Positions 8,049 to 16,787 are shown, counted from the first letter of the stretch. The stretch: DNA of 47,536 nucleotides from Loigolactobacillus jiayinensis (GCF_003946445.1 NZ_RHOF01000031.1:1-47536), one strand, 5' to 3'. Notes: generated from the sequence alone by a model not told the origin. Numbers and translations are program-made.

Positions 8049-9005
8049 ATGCATTATGGAATTATTGGTGCCGGCGCCATGGGTTATCGGTTTGGTGTTT
8101 TATTACAGGAAAATGCAGGGATCAAAGTTGACTTTATTGATACTTGGCAACCCAATGTAGAAAAGGTTCGCGAACAAGGTGGCGTTTATGCCGCTCGTAA
8201 CCACGAAAATCGCCATTTAGTCCCAATTGATATTTTCTATCCAGAAGAATACAAAGGTACGCCTGACGTTTGGATCATTTTCGTCAAACAAATGCAATTA
8301 GCTGATGTTTTAAAGCGTTGTGCTCCGCTATTTAACGACCAACAAGTCGCCTTTTCCGCGATGAACGGCATGGGGCACATTGACAAAATTCGCCAATACT
8401 TCGCCGACGATAAAGTCATCGGTGGTACAGCGATGATCGCCACCGTGTTAAACGGCCCTGGGGATGTGGACTTTATTGGTGAAGCTGGCGCTGGTGAAAT
8501 GCATATGGCCAACTATACTGAAGAAATCAATCCACAAATTAATGCTGTTGCAGCCGACTTTAAAGCCGCTAATTTGAATCCAATTGTTACCGATAACTTC
8601 ATGGGGACATTAATGGCAAAAGTCGTTTTCAACGCGGTGGTCAATACGTTGTGCACAATGTTCGAATTAACGATGGGCCAATTTATCGAATATCCTGGTG
8701 CTAAGGATATGGCGACCCAATTGATGAACGAGTCCTATGACGCTTGCGAACGAGCTGGTATTCAAATGATTTCTACTCGGCAAGAAGAAATCGACTCTGT
8801 TGACTACGTTAGCCGTGTTGGTAATCCTTTACATTACCCATCCATGTATCAAGATTTCTCCAAAGGCCGACCAACCGAAGTTGATTACATCAACGGCTAC
8901 ATTGCTAAATTAGGCCGCGAACACGACTACGTTTGCCGCACGCACGAATTTATCACTCATGAAGTCCATTTAGCAGAAATGATGCGCAAATATAAGAAAG
9001 CTTAA
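8049..9005 (+). CDS. panE: Ketopantoate reductase family oxidoreductase (possibly a D-2-hydroxyacid dehydrogenase)
   Basis: 318 residues with an N-terminal NADPH fold (GIIGAGAMGYRFG) and the C-terminal ketopantoate reductase domain. The catalytic Lys lies in GTLMAKVVFNAVVNTL and the Glu in PTEVDYINGY. Ketopantoate reductase makes pantoate for CoA, but lactococcal PanE also reduces branched-chain 2-keto acids to D-hydroxy acids, and control by an amino-acid-sensing T-box fits that second role better. AAGGAG lies 9 nt before the ATG at 8049; the open frame from 8022 lacks a ribosome site. It is the only gene of its unit and ends at the terminator at 9040. Confidence 0.85.
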   Translation: MHYGIIGAGAMGYRFGVLLQENAGIKVDFIDTWQPNVEKVREQGGVYAARNHENRHLVPIDIFYPEEYKGTPDVWIIFVKQMQLADVLKRCAPLFNDQQVAFSAMNGMGHIDKIRQYFADDKVIGGTAMIATVLNGPGDVDFIGEAGAGEMHMANYTEEINPQINAVAADFKAANLNPIVTDNFMGTLMAKVVFNAVVNTLCTMFELTMGQFIEYPGAKDMATQLMNESYDACERAGIQMISTRQEEIDSVDYVSRVGNPLHYPSMYQDFSKGRPTEVDYINGYIAKLGREHDYVCRTHEFITHEVHLAEMMRKYKKA

Positions 9006-9039
9006 CCTAGCCACGCTACTATTTTAGTTAGTTAATTAG

Positions 9040-9079
9040 AAAAACCGTCTCACGCTGTATCTCGCGTAAGACGGTTTTT
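9040..9079. terminator. Bidirectional terminator between panE-like and YxeA-like genes
   Basis: AAAAACCGTCT and AGACGGTTTTT form the stem, extended inside by CACGC/GCGT. T-runs on both strands suit the convergent genes. Confidence 0.85.
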
Positions 9080-9086
9080 CGTATAC

Positions 9087-9434
9087 TCAATTTAGTTGCT
9101 GCGCCGCTTTTTCCGGCACTTTGGTCACCGCTTGCCAACTAAGCACACGATCCTTACCGCGGACTTTCAGTTCCAAGTACGCATGACGCTTCAGCGGCCG
9201 TTCCTTATTGCCGGTAAACTCTAAAACCTGTTTGACACCAGCCTTGTTATACGCGGCTAATTTGTAACGATAATCGACAACCTCACTGCCATCATCTGCC
9301 TTTTGTACAATACGTTCACCTTTAGTTGTGATTTCAGTATAGTATAACTGGCTGCCAAACTCGTGCTGGTACAAGCCGTAGCCAGCACCTAAAATCACCA
9401 AACCCACTAAAAAATATAGCCATTTACGCATCAT
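9087..9434 (-). CDS. YxeA family (DUF1093) exported or anchored small protein
   Basis: 115 residues. A basic start (MMRKW) and hydrophobic segment (about 4-20) lead into YYTEITTKGERIV and a YKLAAYNKAGVKQVLEFT beta-rich domain, which matches the YxeA/DUF1093 family. These OB-fold-like proteins sit on the outer side of the membrane; their role is unknown. GGGAGG lies 6 nt before ATGATG at 9434, so the longer frame starting at 9458 is rejected. No partner gene is obvious; the gene upstream on this strand (9506-10069) is 71 bp away. Confidence 0.8.
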   Translation of the reverse strand: MMRKWLYFLVGLVILGAGYGLYQHEFGSQLYYTEITTKGERIVQKADDGSEVVDYRYKLAAYNKAGVKQVLEFTGNKERPLKRHAYLELKVRGKDRVLSWQAVTKVPEKAAQQLN

Positions 9435-9505
9435 GTATAACCTCCCACACTTTTTCATCAGTATACAAAGGCAAGTACAAAATAACCACTAACAATTTTG
9501 TAAGC

Positions 9506-10069
9506 TTAGTGTTCCGACCAGGCTGCTTTCAACATGCTGGCAATCCCCAGACCCAAGCCCAGTAGGATTCCAAGCGCGAGCAGTAACCAAAATAACCAGC
9601 CCAGTGCACGATCAGCGTAACGGCTTTCCGCCAGAACACCAAGCATCGCGCCAACAACTGTCCCAATCAACAGCCGGCTGCCAAAAGTAAGCCACAATAA
9701 TTTAAATGTAACTTGCTCCAATTGAGCGTAATACGTTTGCCACTGCCGATATTCTGGATTGATCACCAATGGATTTTCGGCTGAATCAACTAAGAAAACG
9801 ATCTCCGCCTGGGCCAACGCAGCAGCTTCATCCATGTCATCCTCCGCTTCACGCGCCTGAATATAATCGATCATATAACCGGCTAACTCATCGGCTTCGA
9901 CCAAATGTGTTTTCGGTGTAAACCGTAAAATACCGTGATAATGAATATCACGCCCCACCCGCGCACCTAACTGTTCAAAGTAGGTACGTTCATTTTTGAC
10001 TAAGCGTAACCGTGTCTGTACCCGCGCAAAGTGCTGCAGTTCCGCTTGTGTCGTTTTACTGATCGCCAA
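9506..10069 (-). CDS. Unknown membrane protein with cytoplasmic N-terminal domain
   Basis: 187 residues with a hydrophilic, acidic N-terminal part (about 1-125, including EAEDDMDEAAALAQAE) and two strong C-terminal membrane segments (about 126-148 and 157-180). No family is recognised with confidence. The start is a TTG preceded by AAGGGG at 10 nt; an ATG seven codons' distance away is in another frame. It lies 23 bp downstream of the LtaS-type gene on the same strand and may be its operon partner, which would point to an envelope role, by position only. Confidence 0.65.
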   Translation of the reverse strand: MAISKTTQAELQHFARVQTRLRLVKNERTYFEQLGARVGRDIHYHGILRFTPKTHLVEADELAGYMIDYIQAREAEDDMDEAAALAQAEIVFLVDSAENPLVINPEYRQWQTYYAQLEQVTFKLLWLTFGSRLLIGTVVGAMLGVLAESRYADRALGWLFWLLLALGILLGLGLGIASMLKAAWSEH

Positions 10070-10092
10070 TTTTACCCATCCCCTTCTCGTAA

Positions 10093-12165
10093 CTATTTAG
10101 CTTCCGGCGCATCGGTTTGATACAAACTAGTCGTCGATTGATCTTTATCTTCAGAGTATAAACTAGTCGACCGTTGCCCTAACTTAGTCCGTAACTGAGC
10201 CAGCTTGGTGAAACCATCAGTATAATCATAATTTTGTGGCTTGATTGGCGTGAACCCTTTTGGCGTATAGAAACGCAACAAATTACCATTATTCAACTTA
10301 TCTGATAACCGCAATGCCGTGGTCACTTTATTCTGATTCGTATTGACCTGTGTTTTTTGCTGTTTAGTTAATTTGGTCAACTCTTGACCCGTTTTTTGAT
10401 CATACACTTTACCATCTGCCTTGGTGTACTGCGGACTGACCCAGTCACCGTCACGAAACGGTACAACTTGATCATGTTGTGGCGAGAAAACATCCGTCCC
10501 AAATTGGAGATATTTCTTCGTCTTGATTCCTAACAAATGCTCTAGCGTCGGTAAAACATCAACTTCGCCGGCATATTGCTGCTGGATGCCACCACTTTTT
10601 ATCCCTGGAATGTGGATCATAAATGGTACCCGCTGCATTTGGGCGTTATCATAGCTATCCCAATCGTCCGCTGATTTACCTAGCAACGGCGCTAAATCAG
10701 TATTGCGCGAATTAGAAATACCATAGTGATCGCCATATAAAACGATGATCGACTTTTGATACAAGCCCGATGCCTTCAAATATGCGAAAAACTCTTGCAC
10801 TGATTGATCCAAATAATGGGCCGACTGGAAATAATTATTGACCGACGCATCAGCTGTGTTAGCCTTCGGAAAATCAGTATCTTCACTATCCATCTCAAAC
10901 GGAAAATGATTAGTAACGGTAATGAATTTTGCGTAAAATGGCTGCTGCATTTGTTCCAAATATTTAACCGAATCCTTAAATAGCAGCTTATCCTTCAACC
11001 CATAACCAATGCTCCGGTCACCGGCAGCGTCAAAATAACTTTTGTCAAAGAAATTCTGATAGCCCATGCTTTTATAAACATTATTCCGATTCCAGAAGCT
11101 GGCAACATCACCATGAAAAACCGCTGACGAATAGCCTTGTGTTTGTTGCAGAATTGCTGGTGCTGCTTGGAACGTATTATCACTGCCTAATTGCGTGAAC
11201 AATGATCCTTCCGGTAACCCGTAAGTGCTGGTTTCCAACAAGTTTTCTGCGTCACTGGTTTTACCTTGTCCAACTTGATGGAAGAAGTTAGCAAACGAAT
11301 AAGTTTGCTTATCATGATACAAACTATTCAAAAATGGCGTAACTTCCTTGCCGTCTACCTTATCATCGATCAAAAATTGCTCGAAGCTTTCCAAATGAAT
11401 GACGATCACATTACGGCCCTTAGCTAAACCAAACATTTGTGGATCTGCGGCTGCATAGTGTTGCTTGATATATTGCTGGACACTGGCTAGATCAGAAGTG
11501 CTAGCAGCCGCGCGCGTTTGGTCATTGCGTGCTGTTTTTACCGCGTCATTGACGGTGTAAGCATCGATCCCTAAATATTTAACAATGTAATTACGATCAA
11601 AGGTCCGCGTCAATAATTGTGGCCGGTCAATTTCACCAAGCGTTAAATTAGCCGCAAATAAAACAACACTCAACGAGGTCAACGCCAACGGCAAGTGCCG
11701 CGGTAATGGTTTTTTATCAACTTTGATCAATCTTGCTAACAATAATACAATCAAAATAACGATATCTAGCCAATACAGCACATCATGCGGCTTGGTTAGT
11801 GCTAATGAACTACCACTGATTCCGTTGGAGACCTTGGAAAAACCAGTCATCGTGTTGATCGTCATAAAGTCGGTAAATTCCCGGTAATAAATGATATTGA
11901 AGTACAACAACGCGGTATTAGCGGTGTGCAAAACTAGCAAAAATAAGTACGACCACCATGGTTTTTTTATGTACAAGGCCAAGCCAAAAAACAATAACGT
12001 CGTCGCCAACGGATTAATAATCAAAATAAAATATTGATAAATTCCACTGACGCCTAAAGAAAAATCAAACGTATAGGCTAAAAGTGTCTTTAACCAGAAT
12101 AAAATCAAAACTAGACTGAAAAAGCCTAATCGACTATTCACGCGTTGCCTAATCACTTTTAACAA
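10093..12165 (-). CDS. ltaS: LtaS-type phosphoglycerol transferase (lipoteichoic acid synthase family)
   Basis: 690 residues. Five N-terminal membrane segments (to about residue 170) and a linker with Ala-rich AAAST lead to an extracellular sulfatase-fold domain. Metal and catalytic motifs are present: HLESFEQF (Glu), GQGKTSDAE with the nucleophile Thr near 302, FHGDVASFWNRNNVY, and LYGDHYGIS (Asp-His). The enzyme moves glycerol phosphate from phosphatidylglycerol to lipoteichoic acid; primases and sulfatase-like paralogues share these motifs, so primase activity is an alternative. The start is TTG after a weak GAGAG; no ATG is nearby. A C-terminal tail of about 100 residues after the domain is low in complexity. 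Confidence 0.9.
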   Translation of the reverse strand: MLKVIRQRVNSRLGFFSLVLILFWLKTLLAYTFDFSLGVSGIYQYFILIINPLATTLLFFGLALYIKKPWWSYLFLLVLHTANTALLYFNIIYYREFTDFMTINTMTGFSKVSNGISGSSLALTKPHDVLYWLDIVILIVLLLARLIKVDKKPLPRHLPLALTSLSVVLFAANLTLGEIDRPQLLTRTFDRNYIVKYLGIDAYTVNDAVKTARNDQTRAAASTSDLASVQQYIKQHYAAADPQMFGLAKGRNVIVIHLESFEQFLIDDKVDGKEVTPFLNSLYHDKQTYSFANFFHQVGQGKTSDAENLLETSTYGLPEGSLFTQLGSDNTFQAAPAILQQTQGYSSAVFHGDVASFWNRNNVYKSMGYQNFFDKSYFDAAGDRSIGYGLKDKLLFKDSVKYLEQMQQPFYAKFITVTNHFPFEMDSEDTDFPKANTADASVNNYFQSAHYLDQSVQEFFAYLKASGLYQKSIIVLYGDHYGISNSRNTDLAPLLGKSADDWDSYDNAQMQRVPFMIHIPGIKSGGIQQQYAGEVDVLPTLEHLLGIKTKKYLQFGTDVFSPQHDQVVPFRDGDWVSPQYTKADGKVYDQKTGQELTKLTKQQKTQVNTNQNKVTTALRLSDKLNNGNLLRFYTPKGFTPIKPQNYDYTDGFTKLAQLRTKLGQRSTSLYSEDKDQSTTSLYQTDAPEAK

Positions 12166-12266
12166 AGTATGCCAACTCTCTTAATTAATTGTTTTCAAGG
12201 AAACTAAAAACTTGATTCAAAATTATATTTAATCCGCTTTAACTGATTCAGACCGAATAAACTCAC

Positions 12267-12294
12267 TTGACAAAATAAATTTTACCAGTAAACT
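12267..12294 (+). promoter_or_regulatory. Promoter of the metal ABC transporter lipoprotein with an overlapping palindromic operator
   Basis: TTGACA (12267-12272), 16 nt, TAAACT (12289-12294). The perfect 5-2-5 palindrome TTTACCAGTAAA (12281-12292) covers the spacer and part of the -10 box. It matches the AdcR zinc-repressor consensus TTAACYRGTTAA at 10 of 12 positions and is placed where a repressor would block polymerase. Confidence 0.6.
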
Positions 12295-12403
12295 AAGTTA
12301 AGTATTCTGAAAAAGCATCTGCTTACCTTTTAGTATAGCAAATTGGCTCGTTCGAACGCCAAGTATTCCAATAATATTACACTTTTTTAAGGAGAACTGA
12401 TTG

Positions 12404-13306
12404 ATGATGAAGCAACGCAAACTTTTGACTAGCATCACTTTGCTGGCCAGCCTGTTATTGCTCCTTGTTGGCTGCACAACCAAACCCGCTACTAAAAAAG
12501 CTGGCATCACAGTGGTTAGTTCACTGAATTTCTATGGCGAAGTTGCCAAGGCCGTTCTCGGTGATCACGGCACGGTCACGTCGATCATCACCAGCCCAAA
12601 TACTGATCCTCATGATTTTGAACCGACAACAAAGACGGCACGCACCGTCGCTGAAGCCGATGTTGTCATCGCGAATGGCGTTGGCTATGATGGCTGGATG
12701 CAGAAACTGATCAATGCCAATGGAAATGATGCGGTCACTAGTATTCGTGTTGGCGAGGATTTGATGCACACCAAAACTGGTGAGAACGAACACCTTTGGT
12801 ACAATAAAAATACAATGCCTACTCTAGCACGACACCTAGCTAAAGTTTACGCCAAACGTGACCCTAAGCATAAGGCAGCTTACCAGCATAATGCCGAAAA
12901 ATACATTAAGTCACTGCAGCCGATCAATACTAAACTTGCACAATTAAAACAAACAAGCAAACATCAAAAAGTTGCCGTCAGTGAGCCAGTTTTTAATTAT
13001 GCTTTAGCTGAATTAGGCTACAAAATCAGTGATCAACACTTTGCTAACTCGATTGAAGAAGGCACTGACCCATCACCCAGTGATATCAAAGCGTTGCAAA
13101 ATGTTATTCGCAAGCGTAAAATTGCCTTTTTCGTCCAAAATAGCCAAGCCACTGATAAAGTAGTCGCTAACCTGGTCACCTTGGCGCATAAACACAATGT
13201 ACCCGTAATCAAGGTCACTGAAACCAAGCCGCACAATTTAACCTATCGGCAATGGATGCTGAAACAATACGAACAGTTAAGCAAAATACAAAGTGCCGCT
13301 GAATGA
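12404..13306 (+). CDS. Metal ABC transporter substrate-binding lipoprotein (ZnuA/PsaA/TroA family)
   Basis: 300 residues. A lipoprotein signal (MMKQRKLL, hydrophobic run, LLVGC with Cys24) anchors it outside. The cluster-A-I fold is supported by DPHDFEPTTKTARTVAEADVV, NEHLWYN, VSEPVFNYALAELGY and VTETKPHNLTYRQWM, which supply His, His, Glu and Glu/Asp-type ligands. A Glu at the third site is typical of manganese binders, while the lack of a His-rich loop is uncommon for zinc binders; the AdcR-like operator points to zinc, so the metal is open. AAGGAG lies 9 nt before the ATG. The ATPase and permease genes follow after a 229-bp regulatory gap. Confidence 0.9.
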   Translation: MMKQRKLLTSITLLASLLLLLVGCTTKPATKKAGITVVSSLNFYGEVAKAVLGDHGTVTSIITSPNTDPHDFEPTTKTARTVAEADVVIANGVGYDGWMQKLINANGNDAVTSIRVGEDLMHTKTGENEHLWYNKNTMPTLARHLAKVYAKRDPKHKAAYQHNAEKYIKSLQPINTKLAQLKQTSKHQKVAVSEPVFNYALAELGYKISDQHFANSIEEGTDPSPSDIKALQNVIRKRKIAFFVQNSQATDKVVANLVTLAHKHNVPVIKVTETKPHNLTYRQWMLKQYEQLSKIQSAAE

Positions 13307-13344
13307 AGCCCGGTAGTACTTAGAGTATGTTTTCAATAGAAGTA

Positions 13345-13416
13345 GATTAAACGTGTTTGGAAAAGCAGATTCCTGCGCCTAACAAAATTGATTAAACGTG
13401 TTAAATAAGACAGATT
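13345..13416 (+). promoter_or_regulatory. Tandem 45-bp-spaced operator-like repeat inside the metal operon
   Basis: GATTAAACGTGTT occurs at 13345-13357 and 13390-13402, each followed after 8 nt by CAGATT. The second copy contains TAAACGTGTTAA, matching the AdcR consensus TTAACYRGTTAA at 10 of 12 positions (the Y/R pair differs); the first copy is weaker. The copies lie between the lipoprotein and ATPase genes, suggesting a second, metal-controlled promoter. Confidence 0.5.
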
Positions 13417-13429
13417 ATTGCATATAGCT

Positions 13430-13504
13430 ACGCTAGGTGAACGAGCCACTGCGTGTCTCTTATCACCTAGCTAGGCTATACTCCATAATCTTAGCGTCTT
13501 TTTT
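13430..13504 (+). terminator. Terminator or attenuator upstream of the metal ABC ATPase
   Basis: GCTAGGTGA (13432-13440) pairs with TCACCTAGC (13463-13471). An outer pairing, ACGCTA (13430-13435) with TAGCGT (13492-13497), is followed by six T. The two pairings share bases 13432-13435, so they compete in part. It can end the lipoprotein transcript or tune expression of the downstream pair. Confidence 0.5.
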
Positions 13505-13535
13505 AACACTCTCTATAAAAAAAAGGATGGTCCTC

Positions 13536-14249
13536 ATGTCGCAATCACCTCTTTTAGCAGTTGAGCATTTGGCGGTCAATTTTCCTGATCACCAGGTTTT
13601 TCAAGATTTAAACTTTACACTCCAGCGTGGTCGTTTTTTGAGTATTGTTGGTGAGAACGGTGCGGGTAAAACGACGCTGATCCGCACGTTATTGCATCAA
13701 TTGAAGCCTAGTGCTGGTGCAATCCGTTTTTTTCCTGATCGTAAAGCCACACGAATTGGTTATGTGCCACAATTTCGTAACCTAGATGAAGAATACCCGC
13801 TATCGATTCGTGATTTTATCAGTTTAAACTTAAGCGGCATTCATTTGCCTTGGCTATCGCGCAAGGAACGGGCCGCTGTAAAGGAAGCTTTGCGCAGTAC
13901 TAATTTAACTGCGCTAGCCAAACGGCCACTAGGGATGGCTTCCGGCGGCGAGAAGCAACGTGCTTATTTAGCACAAGCTTTAGTTGAGCAACCAAATTTA
14001 TTAATTTTAGATGAATCAACTGCCAGCCTCGATAATATGATGAAATACGAACTGTTGGACCTAGTTAAAAAATTCAACCATGAACAGAACTTAACCGTAA
14101 TTTTCGTCACCCATGACCTGCCATTAGCTAAGCAATATGCTGATGAGTATTTGTTATTACGCCGCGATGGCTATGAATTAGGACCAATTGCTGAATTACC
14201 AGAGGACGCTTTGATCAGTGAACGAGGAGGTGCCGCCGCGCATGCTTAG
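13536..14249 (+). CDS. Metal ABC transporter ATP-binding protein
   Basis: 237 residues with Walker A GENGAGKTT (near residue 40), Q-loop YVPQFRN, signature ASGGEK, Walker B LLILDEST and switch His in VTHDL. It matches the ATPases of the zinc/manganese ABC uptake family (AdcC/ZnuC/PsaB type) and energises import by the neighbouring permease. The ATG at 13536 follows AAGGATGG; the longer frame from 13437 runs through the attenuator hairpin and is rejected. The permease start overlaps its last codons by 8 nt, indicating translational coupling. Confidence 0.92.
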   Translation: MSQSPLLAVEHLAVNFPDHQVFQDLNFTLQRGRFLSIVGENGAGKTTLIRTLLHQLKPSAGAIRFFPDRKATRIGYVPQFRNLDEEYPLSIRDFISLNLSGIHLPWLSRKERAAVKEALRSTNLTALAKRPLGMASGGEKQRAYLAQALVEQPNLLILDESTASLDNMMKYELLDLVKKFNHEQNLTVIFVTHDLPLAKQYADEYLLLRRDGYELGPIAELPEDALISERGGAAAHA

Positions 14250-15036
14250 TCTACCTTTTATGCAAAATGCCTTCTTGGCCAGTACTTTCATTGCAATTAT
14301 TAGTGGCGTTGTCGGCGTTTTTGTCATTGCTCGCAACATGTCATTTCTCACCCATACCTTATCTGAAATCGGCTTTGCTGGTGCCGCTTTTGGAATTTTC
14401 GCCGGCTGGGCACCGTTGAACGGGATGCTATTGTTCACTATGGTCAGTTCGGTAATTGTTGGTCAAATGAGTGTCAAAGCTTCGCGGCGTGAGGCCTCGA
14501 TCAGCGCCATCTCTAGTCTATTTATCGGTCTTGGTATTTTGTTCCTTTCCCTGGCCAATAAAACTTCCAGCTATGCCACCAATATTTTATTTGGTAGTAT
14601 CATTGGTATTAGCCGCGCCAACGTTTTACAAGTTATTTTACTGTCAGCGGTGGTGTTGCTAGTTGTTTTATTCATCTACCGTGACTTGAAATTTGATTCT
14701 TTCGATCACATTGGCGCCCGGGTCAAAGGCTTATGGACCAATGTGCTATCAATCGTCTTTCTCGTTTTACTAGCGTTATCAGTCAGCGTTGCGGCGCAAA
14801 TTGTTGGTTCACTGCTGATTTTCGTTTTACTGACCTTACCCGCCGCTAGCGCCCGCTACTTTGCCCATACGGTCAGTGGCATGATGCTAGTGGCCATCGG
14901 TATGTCGTTGATCGGCGTTTGGGGCGGCTTATATCTAGGCTACATCACTAATTGGCCGGTAACGTTCTTCATCGCCTCAATTGAGTGCTTGTTTTACCTA
15001 AGCGCCTTAGGGTATAATCATTGGCGGCAGGGATAA
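14242..15036 (+). CDS. Metal ABC transporter permease (ABC-3 family)
   Basis: 264 residues with about eight membrane segments and ABC-3 landmarks: FVIARNMSFLTHTLSEIGFAG early on and VAAQIVGSLLIFVLLTLPAASAR in the C-terminal half. It forms the membrane channel for Zn2+ or Mn2+ uptake together with the ATPase and lipoprotein. The ATG at 14242 lies inside the ATPase gene, 11 nt after AGGAGG; an ATG at 14218 precedes that site and is not used. The operon ends at the terminator at 15081. Confidence 0.92.
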   Translation: MLSLPFMQNAFLASTFIAIISGVVGVFVIARNMSFLTHTLSEIGFAGAAFGIFAGWAPLNGMLLFTMVSSVIVGQMSVKASRREASISAISSLFIGLGILFLSLANKTSSYATNILFGSIIGISRANVLQVILLSAVVLLVVLFIYRDLKFDSFDHIGARVKGLWTNVLSIVFLVLLALSVSVAAQIVGSLLIFVLLTLPAASARYFAHTVSGMMLVAIGMSLIGVWGGLYLGYITNWPVTFFIASIECLFYLSALGYNHWRQG

Positions 15037-15080
15037 ACCAAGTGGCTTTTCCAAAGCGCTTTTAAGTAGGATTAAATACG

Positions 15081-15125
15081 AATTAGACCGCGTTAGCACA
15101 AAACTAACGACGGTCTAATTTTTTT
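15081..15125 (+). terminator. Terminator of the metal ABC transporter operon
   Basis: AATTAGACCG and CGGTCTAATT plus inner CGTTAG/CTAACG, followed by seven T. Confidence 0.9.
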
Positions 15126-15170
15126 GAATTATTTCAACGTAAGGCAAGACTAGTTCAGGAGGACAAGTTT

Positions 15171-16346
15171 ATGAGTAAACGACGGGAATTGTGGTTATTA
15201 GTTTTATTGGGAACATTAAGTGCCTTCGGGCCGTTATCGATGGATATGTATTTACCAGCGTTGCCACAGTTGCAGCAGCAATTACACACCAGCGCTTCGC
15301 TAACACAATTATCGATCACAACTTGCTTGATTGGCTTAGCAGTTGGCCAAATTTTCATCGGTCCTTGGAGTGATCGCGTAGGTCGTAAGTTGCCAACCTT
15401 ACTGGGCATGGTCGGCTTCACAGTAGCATCAGTCTTAGCCGGTTTAGCAACCAACGTTTGGTGGCTAATTTTTCTACGCGCAATTCAAGGCTTAGCCGGT
15501 GCGGCTGGATTAGTTACTTCACGAGCAATTGCCACCGACTTATTTAGCGGCAAAAAATTGACCAAATTTTACGCACTATTAATGGGCGTCAATGGTATTT
15601 TTCCCGTAATCGCACCAATTATTGGCGGTTTCGTACTGACCTTCACAACTTGGCATGGTATTTTTTATATTTTAGCTGGTATCGGCGCCTTACTATTGCT
15701 TAGCGTCTGGCTAGGCCTGCCAGAAACGCATCCAACGCAAACTACTGCCGCAGAAAAACCTGTCGCAATACTGATCACTTTACTGCATGATCGTGTCTTC
15801 ATGGGTTACACCTTAGTCACTGGTCTAGTTTCTGGTGGTTTATTCGCCTATATCTCCGGTTCATCATTTATGCTACAAAATATTTTTGGCCTATCATCAC
15901 AAGGATTCAGCCTAGTTTATGCACTAAATGGCCTTGGCATCGTCATTATGTCACAACTAGCCGGTTATTTAGCTACTCACTTTAATGAATACCGCGTTCT
16001 ACAAGGCGGCGTGCTCGTTGCTTTAGCTGGCGCACTAGCACTGTTTGTAACACTCTTTTTACCACACAATCTGATTGCCGTCCTGGTGCCGTTATTTTTA
16101 ATTGTTTCAATGGTCGGTATCGTCAGTACTGTCGCCGCCTCAATGGCCATACAGCATGCCCACGTTAATGCCGGTAGCGCCTCAGCATTACTCGGGTTAA
16201 CGCAAAATTTGATTGGTGGAATTCTATCCCCTTTTGTCGGTCTCATGGGGCAAAACTCGTATTTACCAATGGCATTGCTGATTTTAGGCTGTGAAATTGC
16301 GGCCTTAGTGGTTTACCAACGTAGCTTAGCCCCGCTCCGCCACTAA
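15171..16346 (+). CDS. Bcr/CflA-type MFS efflux transporter
   Basis: 391 residues, twelve membrane segments. The start (LGTLSAFGPLSMDMYLPALPQL) and the motif A loop GPWSDRVGRK between segments 2 and 3 match the Bcr/CflA drug-resistance branch of DHA1 transporters, which export antimicrobials or metabolites by proton antiport. AGGAGG lies 8 nt before the ATG. The gene ends convergently, overlapping the YueI gene by 4 bp. Substrate cannot be told from sequence. Confidence 0.9.
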   Translation: MSKRRELWLLVLLGTLSAFGPLSMDMYLPALPQLQQQLHTSASLTQLSITTCLIGLAVGQIFIGPWSDRVGRKLPTLLGMVGFTVASVLAGLATNVWWLIFLRAIQGLAGAAGLVTSRAIATDLFSGKKLTKFYALLMGVNGIFPVIAPIIGGFVLTFTTWHGIFYILAGIGALLLLSVWLGLPETHPTQTTAAEKPVAILITLLHDRVFMGYTLVTGLVSGGLFAYISGSSFMLQNIFGLSSQGFSLVYALNGLGIVIMSQLAGYLATHFNEYRVLQGGVLVALAGALALFVTLFLPHNLIAVLVPLFLIVSMVGIVSTVAASMAIQHAHVNAGSASALLGLTQNLIGGILSPFVGLMGQNSYLPMALLILGCEIAALVVYQRSLAPLRH

Positions 16347-16720
16347 AGTACGACTGGCCGCGTGATCTTTTGACTACCCGCAATCACTAAGCCAAAATCC
16401 TGATCCGTTAGCGGCTTATCCACACGCAGACCATTTTGCGCCAAAATCGTAAACGGATAATCCATTGCCACCGCTACTTTTAAATAGCGATTGATCAAGG
16501 TTTTACCCATCCGTCCGTTAATATAGATCCGCATCCCCGGATAACGCGCCAAAACGTCACGCACCAAACTTTCGGCTTTTGCCGTGCGCAATTGCTTAAT
16601 TGTTAACGCCAACGCTACCCGCTCACGGAAGTTACCCAGAAACGAACGCTTCTCATCCGGCTTCAATTGCGGCTGCCCGAATACGTGATTTTTTAAATAA
16701 GCTTGAATATCATCTGACAT
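16343..16720 (-). CDS. YueI family protein (DUF1694)
   Basis: 125 residues with the family's features: an N-terminal FGQPQLKPDEKRSFLGNFRERV segment and a C-terminal part ending DFGLVIAGSQKITRPVVL. YueI-like proteins are short cytoplasmic proteins of unknown function, often next to stress or translation genes in Firmicutes. The ATG is preceded by GGAAGG. It runs divergently from hflX and meets the MFS gene tail to tail, with no terminator between their stops. Confidence 0.85.
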   Translation of the reverse strand: MSDDIQAYLKNHVFGQPQLKPDEKRSFLGNFRERVALALTIKQLRTAKAESLVRDVLARYPGMRIYINGRMGKTLINRYLKVAVAMDYPFTILAQNGLRVDKPLTDQDFGLVIAGSQKITRPVVL

Positions 16721-16758
16721 TTTCGTAACCTTCCTTCACTGATTTTGTTCTACTGCCA

Positions 16759-16767
16759 TGGTACAAT
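16759..16767 (+). promoter_or_regulatory. Extended -10 promoter of the hflX leader
   Basis: TGG-TACAAT: a TG one base upstream of the -10 hexamer (16762-16767), compensating for a poor -35. The transcript would start near 16774, about 180 nt before the hflX ATG. Confidence 0.55.
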
Positions 16768-16787
16768 AGACTCATTACAAATCAACC

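Noticed and set aside
15049-15062. cre-like CCAAAGCGCTTTTA after the metal permease gene
   Set aside because: It lies downstream of the gene, away from any promoter, and the flanks match poorly.
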